In this document: piece by piece, positions 7,562-19,341 of the stretch
How the letters are laid out: the number at the start of each line of letters is the position of its first letter
Position numbering within the stretch: the stretch's first letter is position 1
From: an uncultured Mycoplasmataceae bacterium
GTDB lineage: Bacteria > Bacillota_I > Bacilli_A > Mycoplasmatales > Mycoplasmoidaceae
DNA length: 47,101 bases
Reading direction: 5' to 3'
Assembly (NCBI GenBank): GCA_949288005.1
Contig: CASEIK010000023.1
Span: 1-47,101 of the forward strand
Notes under the pieces: generated by a model
What the model saw: the letters and a program-made list of their open reading frames with translations, nothing else
What the model was told of the DNA's origin: nothing
The model's database searches: none
Position numbers and translations under genes: made by a program

Positions 7562-9907
7562 TTATGTACAACTTTCACAAATTTCTTGTACTTCTTCTTT
7601 GATTGTTTTACAGTAATAAAAAGTTTTTATACCAAGTAAAAATCCCCATATATGTAGTAAACTAAATTCAGTTAAAGATTTAACTTGTTTAAAATAAACA
7701 TTTATTGATTGTGCTTGATCCAAATAACATTGTCTAATAGCAGCCATTTTTATCAACGCATATTGATCACAATCAGTTGCAATTTTATAATATTTTCAAT
7801 TATGGATATTTGGAACTAATGTTGGTAAATTAGTTTTTCCATCTTCCTTGTAATAAAAATTTTGAATTGGTTCAATACTCTCGGTGGCATTAATTGCTTT
7901 TCCACTAGTTGCAGTTGGTGCTATTGCTAATAATTGTGCATTTCTAATTCCATACTTTCTTATTCGAGAAGCTAAATCTTTTCATTTTTCCATATCAGGT
8001 TGATATTTAGTTAAATTAAGAGCATTTTTATTTGCCATGAATATCGGTAATTTACCTTCTGCTCATTTTGTTTCAGAAAATGCTGGAAAAGAACCTTTTT
8101 CTATTGCAAGATTGTGACTAGCTTCAATTATTGAATAAGAAAGCTTATCAATGATTTCATGCATTTTTTCTAATGCTTCTTGTGAATCAATCACCTTTTT
8201 TTCATTAGCTAAATAATTTGCTAGATTTAACATACCAATTCCTAGATAACGATATTTCTTGTTAGTTGTTTTTGCTTCTGCAACAGGATATAGTGCAATA
8301 TCAATTGTATTATCTAAACCTCTAACTACACACTCTACAACTTTATTTCTCATTTCCTTTGATGCGTACATATAGTTATAAATATTAATTGAAGCTAAAT
8401 TACATAATGCTATTTCTCCAAGTTCATATTGTTTACTAATAAATGTTTTTTCATCATCATCAAAAATAATTTGCTTACTAAATTTAGATTCTCTACTTGG
8501 TAATACAATTTCACAACATAAATTAGAACTATTGACATATCTATTTAATAATGATTTTTCATTAACATTTTCCTCATGAAACAAATAAATATTTCCTGTT
8601 TCAGCTCTTTCTTTAAAAATCAATGCCATTAACTCTCTAGCAGAAATAACCTGTTTTTTAATATTACTTTTACTTTCTAATTCAATATATTTTTTATTAA
8701 ATTCTTCACCGAATTTATCAAGTAATTCATGAGCATCTTTTGGATCAAATAAAGTAATATTCTCTCCATTTAAAAATCTATCAATGAATAATTGATTTAA
8801 CTTAACAGCATACTTTAATTGTCTTGCTCTATTTTCTTCAGTACCTGCATTGTTTTTTAAAACAACTAACTCTCTAACATTATAATTTCATCATTGAAAA
8901 TAAATACAGCAAGCTCCTGGTCTAGTTGATCCTTGATTGAAAGCTTTAATTGTAGATTCAAAAATTTTCACAAATGGAACAGGACCAGAGCTAAAACCAT
9001 CATTTCCTACTATTTGACTACCACTAGATCTTATTTTTGAAATATCTATTGCTGTGCCACCTTTATTTTTTGAATAAATTGCAACATCTTTTGCAACATC
9101 CATAATAGAGTTTGTATCATCACCAACTCTACTCAAGACACATGAACTTAATTGTTGATTTTTTGTTCCGGCATTCAACATGATTGGTGTTGCCATGGTA
9201 ATATAATGTTGACTAATTACATCATAGAAATCTTTAACCAATTTCATTCTTATATCTTTTCTTTCGTTTCAAAACAAACTCATTGAAATACGCATATAAG
9301 CATGCTGAGGTAATTCAAATTTTTTATTTTTAGAATATGACATACAATATTTTTCATAAAAAATATATAGTGATTTATAAGTGAATAAAAAATCTCTTTC
9401 TTGTTTGATATATTTATTTAGTTCCTCAATTTCTTCATCAGAATAAGATGAATAAATTATTTGATTATATTTGTTTTTTGATAAACCTTTATCAATGACA
9501 TCTTTAAAGTTTGGATATGTGGTTTTTTTGATATTTCATGTTTCTTTATACAACTTCAATAACAAAAGTTTAGCAGAAATTAATTCATATTGTGGAGACA
9601 TTCTGCTTATCTTATTAACTACTGACTTTATTAATTCATCATAAACATCTTGAATTTTAATCTTATTGTATAACTTAATTCGAGTTGAACTTAAAATTTG
9701 ATTAGCATAAATTTCATTGTTGTCACAAGCTCATAAGCAAACCTTTTTCATTTTATCAACTTCATACTTAACAATTCTTCCATCACGTTTAATAACCAAC
9801 AAATCATTTGCATCAATGGTAGTTTTAGAATTTATTTCTAATTCACCATCACTTGAGATTGCTTTTTCAATATCACTTAAAAATGTTTTATTGTTTTCTT
9901 TACTCAT
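7562..9907 (-). CDS. nrdA: Ribonucleoside-diphosphate reductase alpha subunit, class Ia-like (NrdA)
   Basis: This is the large catalytic subunit that reduces NDPs to dNDPs. The 781-residue protein begins with a short extension and an ATP-cone allosteric domain (LLVIKRDGRIVKYEVDK, about residues 35-51), typical of class Ia NrdA and absent from the class Ib NrdE usual in mycoplasmas. Catalytic landmarks are present: SSCVL cysteine, the NLCCE triad (Asn, Cys, Glu), GEIALC cysteine, the radical-transfer tyrosine pair in KTFYYCKT, and a C-terminal redox pair in ICESCT. The ATG overlaps the nrdB end by eight bases and is preceded by AGGAAAGAGA. Several TGA codons are read through, including a TGG-like pair after CCIYFQ. 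No NrdI gene is adjacent. It ends two bases from the convergent gene ending at 7559. Confidence 0.93.
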
Positions 9908-11048
9908 TTTTATCTCTTTCCTGTAATTTAATTAATTTGTTGATTTCTTTTTTTAAATCAAAATTAGCAGTGTCATCAATCATTGATCCAATATTGTAAT
10001 TTAATGCTTGTGCTTCTTGTTGAGCAGTGTTATCTTTATTGATATCTTTATATAATTGAAACCAACTAACAATTTCAGAATCATTTCTGCATTTATATTT
10101 TGGTTCTAATCCTATTTTTCTTAACCTATCATTAGCATAAAAATTCATAAAATCCTTCATAACCTCATAAGTTAATGATGGCACATCACCAATTGATAAT
10201 AAAAATTGACCTCATTCTAATTCATCCTTAATAATTGCATCAACTATTTGGTAAACTACATCTTCAAACCAACCAGAACTAAATAAACTAGTAAAACATT
10301 CATTTTGATCAGTTCTTAAAATATTAATCAAACCTGAAACAACACCAACATGCATATCTTCATCGAAGTTAATAAGTTTTATAATTTTAGTAATTCCAGG
10401 TATCGCATCTTTATATGAAGAGTTAATTAAATAAGTGACCATAAAAGAAATATAGAATTTTAAACCTTCTAAGAAATAAATGTGAACCAAAAGTTTTAAT
10501 ATTTTTTTCTTGTTTTCATCATTTTCTTCTAAAACATCATTCTTTAATAATTCATTCATTTCATCATAAGCATCTATTTCTTTGTCAATTCTTTTCTTTA
10601 TTTCAGGAATGTTATATACTCTATCAAAAATATCAGTTGCATTTGATGGAAACATTTCTCTAATAATGTGAGAATATGATAATGAATGAATTAGTTCAAA
10701 GAATGCTTGGGTTTTAAAAACTGCTTCTCATTCACTTTCTGTTACTAAACGAGACATAATAGTATCCAAACCTCTATTTTGCCCGCTATCCATTAATGTC
10801 TGAAATAGAAGATTATGAATTAATATTTCTTGAGTATGAAAAGGAAGTGATTTAAAATTTTCTCTATCATAAATTAATGATATTTCTTCTGGTGTTCAAA
10901 AAGCTTGTCTCATTGCTCTTTCAATTACTTTTGAAAAATTGTTCTTATAAAAGTCATATCTTTGAAATCCATTATATTTACCAAAAAAAATACGCTGTTT
11001 ATTAATAGGAATATTTAGATTAAGGTTAACTAATTTTTTCTCTTTCAT
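9900..11048 (-). CDS. nrdB: Ribonucleoside-diphosphate reductase beta subunit, class Ia-like (NrdB)
   Basis: This is the radical-generating small subunit, partner of the overlapping nrdA. The 382-residue length is close to E. coli NrdB. Metal-ligand and radical positions are recognisable: Asp in QTLMDSGQ, Glu and His in FFELIHSLSYSHII with the radical tyrosine four residues after the histidine, Glu in FLEGLKFYISF, and Glu/His in FDEDMHVG. The tyrosine and all carboxylates are kept, so this is not one of the metal-free, DOPA-radical (class Ie) proteins described in some mollicutes. AGGAG precedes the ATG. It starts 14 nt after the surface-protein gene and overlaps nrdA. The ORF appears broken under the standard code only because of TGA codons. 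Confidence 0.93.
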
Positions 11049-11062
11049 ACTACTCCTTAAAA

Positions 11063-14000
11063 TTATTTCACATCATCAAATTTATCTAATTTCTTTCTAT
11101 TTTTTTGCAATTTTTTATGTAATTTAACCAATAGTACAGCTAATACTATAGATCCCCCAATGACAGAAAAAATTATTATCATAGAAACAATCAATGGATT
11201 ATATGATTCATCAATAAAACCAAAACCATGTATTCTAATCACATAAGGACTACTTGGATTGGTAATCTCTATTGGTATAGAGTTATTATAATAAAAACTT
11301 CCTGAAATTAAAACATTTTCTATAATAAGTTCATTTTTTTGTTCATTAACACTAACAAAAGAATTATCCACATTGATTTCTAATGGATTATTAATAGGAG
11401 AATTTTCTATAGTTATTAAACCTTTTTTTATAAGAGAAGAGCTGTTTCCATTAAGTATTATTTGGTTGCCAAATTGCTTTATTTGTGAATAAACATCCTG
11501 AACAGTAAGGGTTTTTTGTGCACTATTACATGGTATTGATAAATCATGTGATTGATTGTAGTTAAAAGATGTAGAATTTATAGTAGTTATAGGTAGTTGT
11601 TTAAACCCAACAAGTACAACAGTTCCATTGATTGTTGAATTAGAAATTTCACCATCAATCAATATGTTTGTCAATGAAATGTCAACAATTGCAGATAAGC
11701 CTTCTGCTATTGGTTTAATCTCATTAACAATTAAATCGTTATCAAAATTAAAATTAGTTGGTAAATGAATAAATATATTTTCATATTGCGAAAATAACTT
11801 TAAAATGTTATTCACATAATAAATACCAGAATCTGGATTTTTTGACAAATCAGTTGCATAAATATTGTTGTATATAGATGGTAATGATTTCATTGAGTAT
11901 TCTTTACTTGAATTAATTGAAGTAGATACTATTTTTTTAAATCCAGTTAATATAACATTACCTACATGAATATAATTATTAACTAATGATAAATTACCAT
12001 CATATACATTTCTAGCATATACTTTTACTTCAATTTTACCTTCATTAGGATAACGTATAACATAATCATTATTGTTATTTGATAGTTGTATATCATTTTC
12101 TGGAGAAAAACCATCCCCTCATGATGTTAATAACTTATTTTGATTAAATAATTGAACTAATAGATTTTTAATTTCATTGTTTGTAATATTGTTTACGTTT
12201 ACATTAGCATGTGTAGTTGAAAAATCATGAGTATTAGGTGATTTAATTTGTGTTCTACATATCTTCTTAAATCCAAAAAATTTTATTCAACCAAATTCTT
12301 TAAAATTTGAAATAATATTTCCAGATTTATCAAAAATATTTCTTGCTTTTATTTGAAAAGAAACTGAACCATTGCCTACATCAGGAGTTCAACTATTTTC
12401 AATAATAACTAAATCATCTGTTGCATTGAAACTAGTTGGTACAGGTGATAGTAGCTTATTATTTGATTGAAAACTTATTAAATCATTTTTAGCAAGATTA
12501 GTACTATAATTAACAATTGAAGAGTTTGCTTGATTAGATAACTCAAAGCTTGATTTTAATAGTTTTGTTTCACTTGCTTGCCTGAAACCTGTAATTATTA
12601 GATTTTGAATTGCAAATTCATCATGTACAACACCACCTTGAGAATTAATTCAATAATTAATTGTAAATTCAACATTTATAGAACCATTCATATTATTTGG
12701 TATAAGATTTTTGATAATTATATTGTTAATAGAAAAATCATTTGGAACATTTTTAATGATATTGTCTCTAGAGTTAGTGTTACTATTTAAGAAATTTCTT
12801 GCTCAAACCTTTAATTTATCACTATTGTTTCCGTTTTGAAGAAAATCATTTGGAAAAACATTAGAAACATCTGGATAACCAGTAGAAAAATTATTTTTAA
12901 TAACTGTTTTATTAATTTCTTTAAAACCAGAAATAATTATATTGTTAATTTGTAAATCTTGATTATTATCAAAAGAACCATTTGTATTGTTAAAATAATA
13001 TTTCAAATTCATAGTAGATATAGTGATGCTATTACTATTTAATGGTGTAATATCTTCTTTTTTAATCACTAAATCGGTAATTAGAAAATCTCTAGAAGCA
13101 TTTGTACTATTTGGAATATTATCGACTACACTATTTATATTTTGAAAAACAACAGTTTTTAAATCATTAAAATAATTATCAATTTCATAAGGATAATAAT
13201 TTTTTAAAGAAGAATTAGTTGGTATCATTATTTCGTTGTTTGTTGCACTGGTGGTTGGTTTGATTTTTGAAAGATTGATGAACTTAATATTACCAAAACT
13301 ACTTGACTGATTATTTGTTACCTGTTGTCCTGATGAATTTATATAATTATTTTTTAATATTAGTTCACAATTTATTTCTCCATTAATATTATTGAATTGC
13401 ACAATTCTAAATTCCATATCAGTTAAATAATTAAAAGTATCAAGCGCATTATCGTTACCTATCGCCTGTTCAAAGACTAATTTATATAAATCATTTTTAT
13501 TATTTGAAATTGCTATTTGTGGAATTTTATTTATTGAATATCCATTTATTTCTCTAGTTAATAATTGTGTACCACAACTAAATCCAGAAATTGTTTTTGA
13601 ATATGGTGTATCCTTTTTGATATTTGTCGCAACAAAGAAACTATCATCACTTAAAACATCAATATTCTTACAACTATATGGTGAATAAAAATTTACATTA
13701 ATGGTACCAGTTGCATCTGCTGATTCTAAGGTGATAGGGATATTTAGATATTGCAAATAATTAAAAGCTCTAAAACCAAAAGATAGTATATCTCCTCAAG
13801 TTTTTTTACCACTAGTTGTTGGTTTACCAATAGGAATAGCATTAATAGCTTCAGAGGCTTTTAAATCTTTGTATTCTGTTAAGTTATTTTCATTAACATT
13901 TATTGTTAATAGCGATGTTTGTTGTCCACTTTTGTCAGTTGAAAAAGTTCAAATTAATTCATTGTTTGAATTCAAACCAATAAAACCATCTAGTCCACAA

Positions 14001-14728
14001 AAATTATCATTTGAATAATAATTAACTTCCTTTTTTTGAGTATTTGAACTACTTATAGATATTGTTTTAGAACCAGATTTAAAAAATATTGAATAATCCA
14101 TTTGAGATATTGATTTATTATCGATTAGAAATCTCAAATGAACATTTTTTTGTTTTGTTAATGGGATATTTATTGTTGTTGTAGAAGGATTAGATAATTG
14201 GAAATATCCTTCATTTCCAGACATTACATAGTTTAAAAAAGTATTGTTAGAAGAATCCACTAAATTATTTGATGTAAAAGAAAAATTACCATCACTTTCT
14301 AATGATGAAGATAGTTCAGTAATTAAAATTTGATTTTTATTTAAATAATCTTTTCCATTGCTCGAATTATTATTAACTTGTTTATTTGAAGATAATCTTG
14401 AACTATTTAATTGATCATTATTTTTGTGAACTGTAAATAATAAATTATTATTTGATTTTTTTAATGAAAAAATTTGATCACTTTGATTATTTGTTGGAGC
14501 AATAAAAATTTCATCAAATTTTATTGAAAAATAATCATCATTACCATATTGTGCTATATCGGATACTTTAAATGCATTTGTTGTTTTATTGTTATGACAA
14601 TTTAAATTGTTAGTTTTATATTCATTTCTACTTTCAACAACAAAACTATATACAATTGTAGTCGTTGTTAATACACAAGTTGTTAATACACAAGGAAAAA
14701 AGAATAAACATTTTAATCATAACTTCAT
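11063..14728 (-). CDS. Large repeat-containing surface protein with C-terminal membrane anchor
   Basis: This 1221-residue protein has an N-terminal hydrophobic signal segment (residues about 4-30) and one C-terminal transmembrane helix (IVSMIIIFSVIGGSIVLAVL) followed by a basic cytoplasmic tail. Most of the chain should therefore face outside. The body is Asn/Ser/Thr-rich and contains repeats of roughly 105-115 residues. Most end in a GFK-like motif (ISGFKE, ITGFRQ, LTGFKK, FFGFKK, LVGFKQ), spaced 313-344 bp apart between 11600 and 13585. This strongly resembles the mycoplasma 'lipoprotein-associated domain' (Lipoprotein_17) surface proteins, though no lipobox cysteine is obvious and the anchor is a helix. 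It lies between pgi and nrdB in the same minus-strand gene train. The frame is continuous only with TGA as Trp. Exact function (adhesion, antigenic surface) is unknown. Confidence 0.85.
11600..13777 (-). repeat. Tandem ~110-residue domain repeats in the surface protein
   Basis: GF-containing strand motifs fall at about 11600, 11937, 12266, 12581, 12920, 13577 and 13769. A degenerate copy without GF lies near 13264. Intervals are 337, 329, 315, 339, 344, 313 and 192 bp. The DNA copies are diverged, so these are old protein-domain repeats rather than recent slippage products. Confidence 0.65.
14664..14693 (-). repeat. Two perfect 15-bp tandem copies in the signal peptide
   Basis: GTTGTTAATACACAA occurs at 14664-14678 and again at 14679-14693. 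On the coding strand each copy gives five codons of the signal segment (CVLTT repeated). Because the unit is five codons, gain or loss would lengthen or shorten the hydrophobic core without a frameshift. Confidence 0.85.
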
Positions 14729-14756
14729 ATCAAAAATGTCATATAATTATTAATAA

Positions 14757-16028
14757 TTATATAACATTTAAAGATTTTTTTATTTCCATTTTATATTCAT
14801 CAACACCAGGTTGGTCAAAAGGTTTTACATTCAAGAATAATGCAGAAGCAAAAGCAGAAAAATCTAAGAAAGCAATTAGTTCTGCAAAAGATGTTTCATT
14901 CATTTCATTCATTATAATTTGAATACAATTAATATTACCTTTTCTTGAATGTGCGGTTACAACACTTTTTCTAATGATATTTTCAAGCTCAAATAAATTG
15001 AAAACTGTTATAAGATCCAAATCATCATCATTATTAAAAGATGTATGATTAACTCTTAATACTTTTGACTTATTTTGATACATTAAATGTGTCTCAAAAA
15101 AATTCTTTGGACCTTGTTGGTACAATTGACCAATTGAATGTAAATCAACTGAATAATTAGCTATTGTAGGAATTAAACATTTTTTCTTACCTTCTGTTTC
15201 AGCAAATATTTGTTTATAATGTTCAGATATAAAATACATTTTTTCATTATATGTTGCAAAAACCTCAACTGCTTTGTTAAAATCCATCAACATAACAAAG
15301 CGAATAAATGCATAATCTATAGGTGATTTATCTGAAAAACTTAAATATTTTTTAATTGTTTTTTTTCATGATGTCAACATTTTATCAATGTCTAAGTTAG
15401 CTAATTTAAAAACTAATAGACCAACTGATGTAAGTGTAGAATAACGACCACCAATATTTTTTTCAATTTTCAAGGTTTTATAATTATGTTTTTTTGCTAT
15501 AGATAAGAGTTTACCACTAGTATCATCTGTAATAGCAACAATTCTTGATGTATGGTTTGATTTATATTTTTTAAATAATGCTTCTCTAAATATTCTAAAA
15601 TTTAATGAAGTTTCAAGTGTTGTACCTGATTTTGAAATAACTATAATGACTCAATTTTCATTTTTTAATTCATTTAAGGTGTCAATAATATATTCTTGAT
15701 CAACTGAAGAAATAAAATGAAATTTTGAGTATGTTTCATGGTTTGTACACATTTTCAAGCAAGCTTTAATTCCTATATAACTACCACCAATCCCAATAAC
15801 AACAAATTTTGAAATGTTTAATTTTTCTCAATCTCTAACAATTTTTTTAATATTATTATAGTCATGTTTATAAAAATCATTAGTTGGTCATTTTAATCAA
15901 CCGTTCATTTCATTTTGACTTCTACTTATTTTCTTAATTTCTGACTTAACATTATTTATTTCATTTTGATGCTTTTTTTTACTTTTTTGAAAATCAAATA
16001 ATAAATTACTAGTATCTAATTTAATCAT
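14757..16028 (-). CDS. pgi: Glucose-6-phosphate isomerase
   Basis: This cytoplasmic glycolytic enzyme interconverts glucose-6-phosphate and fructose-6-phosphate. The 423-residue protein shows the sugar-phosphate binding segments GIGGSYIG and SKSGTT, an SVDQEY segment, the DLHSIGQ motif with its catalytic histidine, and the C-terminal KPFDQPGVDEYK with the conserved lysine. The length fits the short bacterial (Bacillus/mollicute) form rather than the about 550-residue enterobacterial one. The ATG at 16028 has GAGGT upstream, which overlaps the end of rsgA (stop at 16033). It is followed after 28 nt by the surface-protein gene. There is no sign of decay. Confidence 0.96.
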
Positions 16029-16032
16029 ATTT

Positions 16033-16884
16033 CTACCTCATCTTTGACATTATTGATAAATAATCATTGTATCTTCACTTACAAATAGAACCATCTTCAA
16101 CCATATCTTTTATTTTACATTTTTTTTCATCGACATGAACACAATCATTAAATTTACAATTAAAACAATTATTTAATTCTTTTCGAAAAAAAATAGAAGC
16201 AAAATCTCTTTTATCTATATCTAAATCAACAGTAGAATAACCAGGTGTATCTACTACAAAGAAATCATCTATTTTCACTATTGAGGTATTTGTTGTAGTA
16301 TGCTTTCCTCGATTTAATGCTTTTGAAATTTCTTGTGTGTTAATTTTAAGATGTGGGTTTATCTTATTAATTAATGTAGATTTACCAACTCCTGAATTAC
16401 CAACAAAACAAATGATGTTATTCTTAAATGTTTTTAACATATTGTCAAAATCAACATCATTATTTACATCATAACAACGATAGCCAATTTCATTTAAATC
16501 ATTAATGTATTGAAAAATAGGATTATTCTTATCGACTAAATCTAATTTTGTAATAACTATTTCAACATCAACATTTTTTGACTCATAAAAACAAATCATC
16601 TTATTTAAAAGCAAACTATTAAAATCAGGTTCAATAGCAGATTGAACAATCATCAACTTATCAATATTTGCAACCTTTGGGCGAAGAATAAAATTTTTTC
16701 TTTGCAGTATATTTACAATCTGATAATCATTGTTGTTGGTAGTGTATTCAATATAATCTCCAGCACAAATTTTTATTTTATTAAGTCTTAGATTACCTTT
16801 AATGCTAGCTTGTATTTCCTTGGTACCATCAAAGAATCACACATTGTCTTTAATTACTTTTGTAATAAAACATTTATTTACCAA
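16033..16884 (-). CDS. rsgA: Ribosome small-subunit maturation GTPase RsgA
   Basis: RsgA is a circularly permuted GTPase that checks late 30S subunit assembly. The 283-residue product shows the permuted order typical of the family: an N-terminal OB-type region, then G4 (ITKLDL), then the P-loop GNSGVGKST, then G3 (VDTPGYS). A C-terminal zinc-binding Cys/His cluster follows (CFNCKFNDCVHVDEKKC). The start is a TTG at 16884, chosen because AGGTGGAG lies just upstream and the N-terminal OB region reads continuously from there. It overlaps the kinase gene by 11 bp. The trio PP2C phosphatase, kinase and RsgA is known from other bacteria and mollicutes, where RsgA can be a kinase substrate. Confidence 0.94.
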
Positions 16885-18064
16885 ATGCTCCACCTACATT
16901 CATGTAATATAAAATTAATATAACCACTATTACTACAATCACTATCAAGCAAATAGAAGAGATTAAAGTATAGAATCATCACTTCTCATAAAATTTTTCA
17001 CGTTCTTTTTCTATTTCAATATTAAAGAAAGGAGGTTTTTGAAATTTTCTTTTTTCAATTGGTTTTAGTAATGGTTCATCCTTTCTTGCTGGATCATCTC
17101 AAGTGTTTAAATCATTAATTAATTCATCAATATCCTTATATCTAAATTTTTTATCCTCTGGTTTTGAAGCAGTACATCGAAAAATAATATTTTCTATACT
17201 ATTTGGAACATTTGTTATACTATTGCTAATGATTGGTAAGTCATACTTTAATCATAATCGTATTATCTCTGGATCACTTGTAGAATTCTTATCATACTTA
17301 AATGGTAATGTACCTGTAATCATGAAATATAAAATAACACCTAATGAGTGAAAATCAAATTGTGGTGAAATAATTTTTCTCATTTTATTTATGCTATCCT
17401 TATTTCCTTCATAAGCAGATTTAACAATACTTGATTTTAAATCTAAAACATCTGGTGTTGTATAGTCACAAGTACAATAAATAGTTTCTTCAGAAGAACT
17501 AATATTAGCATCATAAAAAGATGTTGCAATACCATAATCAATAATTTTTATTTCAGATAAATCTTTTGTTAGAATTAAATTCTCTGGTTTTAAATCTCTG
17601 TGAATTACACACACCTTATCATTTAATTTATGGAAATGTCTAACACCATCACAAATCTTCTTAAAATAAAAAAGTGCTCTATGTACTGAAAGAGCTTTAT
17701 TTTCTTCTAAAAATTTATTTAAAATAGGACCTTCTATGAATTCAGAAACAATAATAACAAGTGAATCATTGGAACTTCATTTTATCGGTTTAACAATATT
17801 TTTATGAGGATTCTCAAATATAGATCATGTTATTTGGAATTCATCAATTGCTTTCTTTCATTGATTTTCACTATCAACTAGTTCTTTAGTTTTTTTAGAT
17901 TTAGGTTCAGGTTTCTCAATTATTTTAATAATTACATATTTACTATTGTTTGAAGTTTTTTTAGCTACACTTTCAGCACGATAAACCTTACTCATCCCAC
18001 CTTCGCCGTATTCATCAAGAATTCTATATCCTAAGACAACACTTCCACGATGAAATTCAGGCAT
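16874..18064 (-). CDS. prkC: PrkC/PknB-type serine/threonine protein kinase, membrane-anchored
   Basis: This Hanks-type kinase (396 residues) has a glycine-rich loop GEGGMSKV (residues 20-27), the ATP-anchoring lysine in VIIK (Lys47), the catalytic loop HRDLKPEN (Asp157) and a metal-binding DYG (Asp176) in place of the common DFG. A single transmembrane helix (about residues 362-382) is followed by a very short extracellular tail. There are no PASTA domains, as expected for a wall-less organism without muropeptides to sense. It starts three bases after the phosphatase stop and overlaps rsgA. The DYG variant occurs in some active kinases, so activity is likely. The TGA codons are tryptophans. 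Confidence 0.94.
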
Positions 18065-18067
18065 ATT

Positions 18068-18808
18068 TTAGAACCCCATTACTACAATTGATAGATTGTC
18101 ATTAGAATTGTTTGCTAAAGCTTTAGCAACAATATTGTTACAAGCATATTTAAAATTATCTTGGTTTTCAAACACATATCTTGCAATATCATTAATTTCA
18201 ACAAAATTATGACATCCATCAGATGTTAGGACAATGAATGCGCCTTGTTCAATATCAACTTCATATACTTCAGGGACAATAGATTTATTATTCATCGCTC
18301 CAACAAACTGAGTGATAGCAAATAAATTATCTTTATGCATTTGAAAATATTCAGGACCTGCTTTAACTTTCACTAAATAGTTGTAAAGATTTTGATCTTC
18401 TGTAACTTGATAAACCCTATTTGGAGATATATATCAACATCTAGAATCACCAACATTAAAAATATATGCTTTTGTACCAACCACAATGCAACAAACAAAA
18501 GTAGTAGCCATATTTTTTAATTGTTGGTCCTCAATAATAATAGATGATATTCTTTCCCTAGCATAACTAATAACATTATTAATTCAATTTGTAATTTGTT
18601 CACTAGTTAAATAGTTAAGGTCAACATCAAAAAATCTTTCTTTAAAAATTTCAACCATAGTGCCACTAGCAGTAGAACCACCTTTATAGCCACCTAATCC
18701 ATCACAAATAACACCAGCATAATTATTGTATTTATTAACACCAGCTCATGCAACATCTTCATTATTTTGTCTAACTTGACCAATATCAGATAAGAATTCA
18801 AATTTCAT
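18068..18808 (-). CDS. prpC: PP2C-family protein phosphatase (PrpC/Stp)
   Basis: This metal-dependent Ser/Thr phosphatase of 246 residues probably reverses the action of the adjacent kinase. The PPM motifs are in order: GQVRQNNED near the N-terminus, CDGLGGYKGG (metal-binding Asp/Gly), NVGDSR, LTSDGCHNF and NSNDNLSIVV (the DN-x-S/T motif). All metal-binding aspartates are kept. The ATG at 18808 has little Shine-Dalgarno signal. The gene is 62 nt downstream of the rhodanese gene and 3 nt upstream of the kinase gene, a standard phosphatase-kinase pair. Confidence 0.94.
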
Positions 18809-18870
18809 ATAAACCTTTTTAATAATAATGTAAAAACAAACTATATTATAACACAACTAATCAATATAGA

Positions 18871-19203
18871 TTATTCAAGTTCAAAACCAGTATATGAGTT
18901 TATTCCACCCATGTTAACCACATTGTAACCCATTCCCCTTAGAACTTCAGCAGCATATGCACTCCTACTACCGCTTCTACAATAAACATAGATTTTAGTA
19001 TTCTTACTTATATTTATTGAATCAATTTGGTCAAGAGGAATGTTAATCGCTTTTTTCATATGTGTATTATCATATTCACCACTTGTTCTAACATCAATTA
19101 GTTTAGCTTTTGATTCACTCTTAAAATCAGAGTATAATGAACTAAAGTCTTTTTGCTTATTTAACGATTTATTAACAGCACTAAAAAAACCAAATAATTT
19201 CAT
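18871..19203 (-). CDS. Single-domain rhodanese-like protein
   Basis: This is a 110-residue protein with one rhodanese domain: LIDVRTSGEYDNTHMKKAINIP (strand and CH2A-like segment) and the active loop CRSGSR, whose cysteine would carry a persulfide. The N-terminal 30 residues start with a slightly hydrophobic MKLFGFFSAV and are not part of the domain. Such proteins transfer sulfur or act in redox defence; the true acceptor is unknown. It appears to head the long minus-strand gene train. A -10-like TATAAC with an upstream TG lies only six bases before the ATG. Confidence 0.88.
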   Translation of the reverse strand: MKLFGFFSAVNKSLNKQKDFSSLYSDFKSESKAKLIDVRTSGEYDNTHMKKAINIPLDQIDSINISKNTKIYVYCRSGSRSAYAAEVLRGMGYNVVNMGGINSYTGFELE

Positions 19204-19329
19204 ATTTTAGTTATAGCATAATTCTAAAAATCAATGCAATAGGTGAAATTACAAAATATTTATATTTTATTTTTTTACAATTTCTTTTTATGCTAAATAA
19301 AATTTTTATTAAATAATCTTCTTGCTCTA

Positions 19330-19335
19330 TATAAT
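19330..19335 (+). promoter_or_regulatory. -10 box six bases before the flippase start
   Basis: TATAAT ends six bases before the ATG at 19342, so a leaderless transcript is predicted. No Shine-Dalgarno sequence is present. Confidence 0.6.
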
Positions 19336-19341
19336 ATATAT

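Noticed and set aside
12605-12790. Short plus-strand open frame within the surface-protein gene
   Set aside because: Antisense shadow with low-complexity Ile/Asn content and no initiation signal.
11063-14728. CRISPR or DNA-level tandem repeat array
   Set aside because: The repeats are diverged protein domains of about 330 bp without conserved short repeats or spacers.
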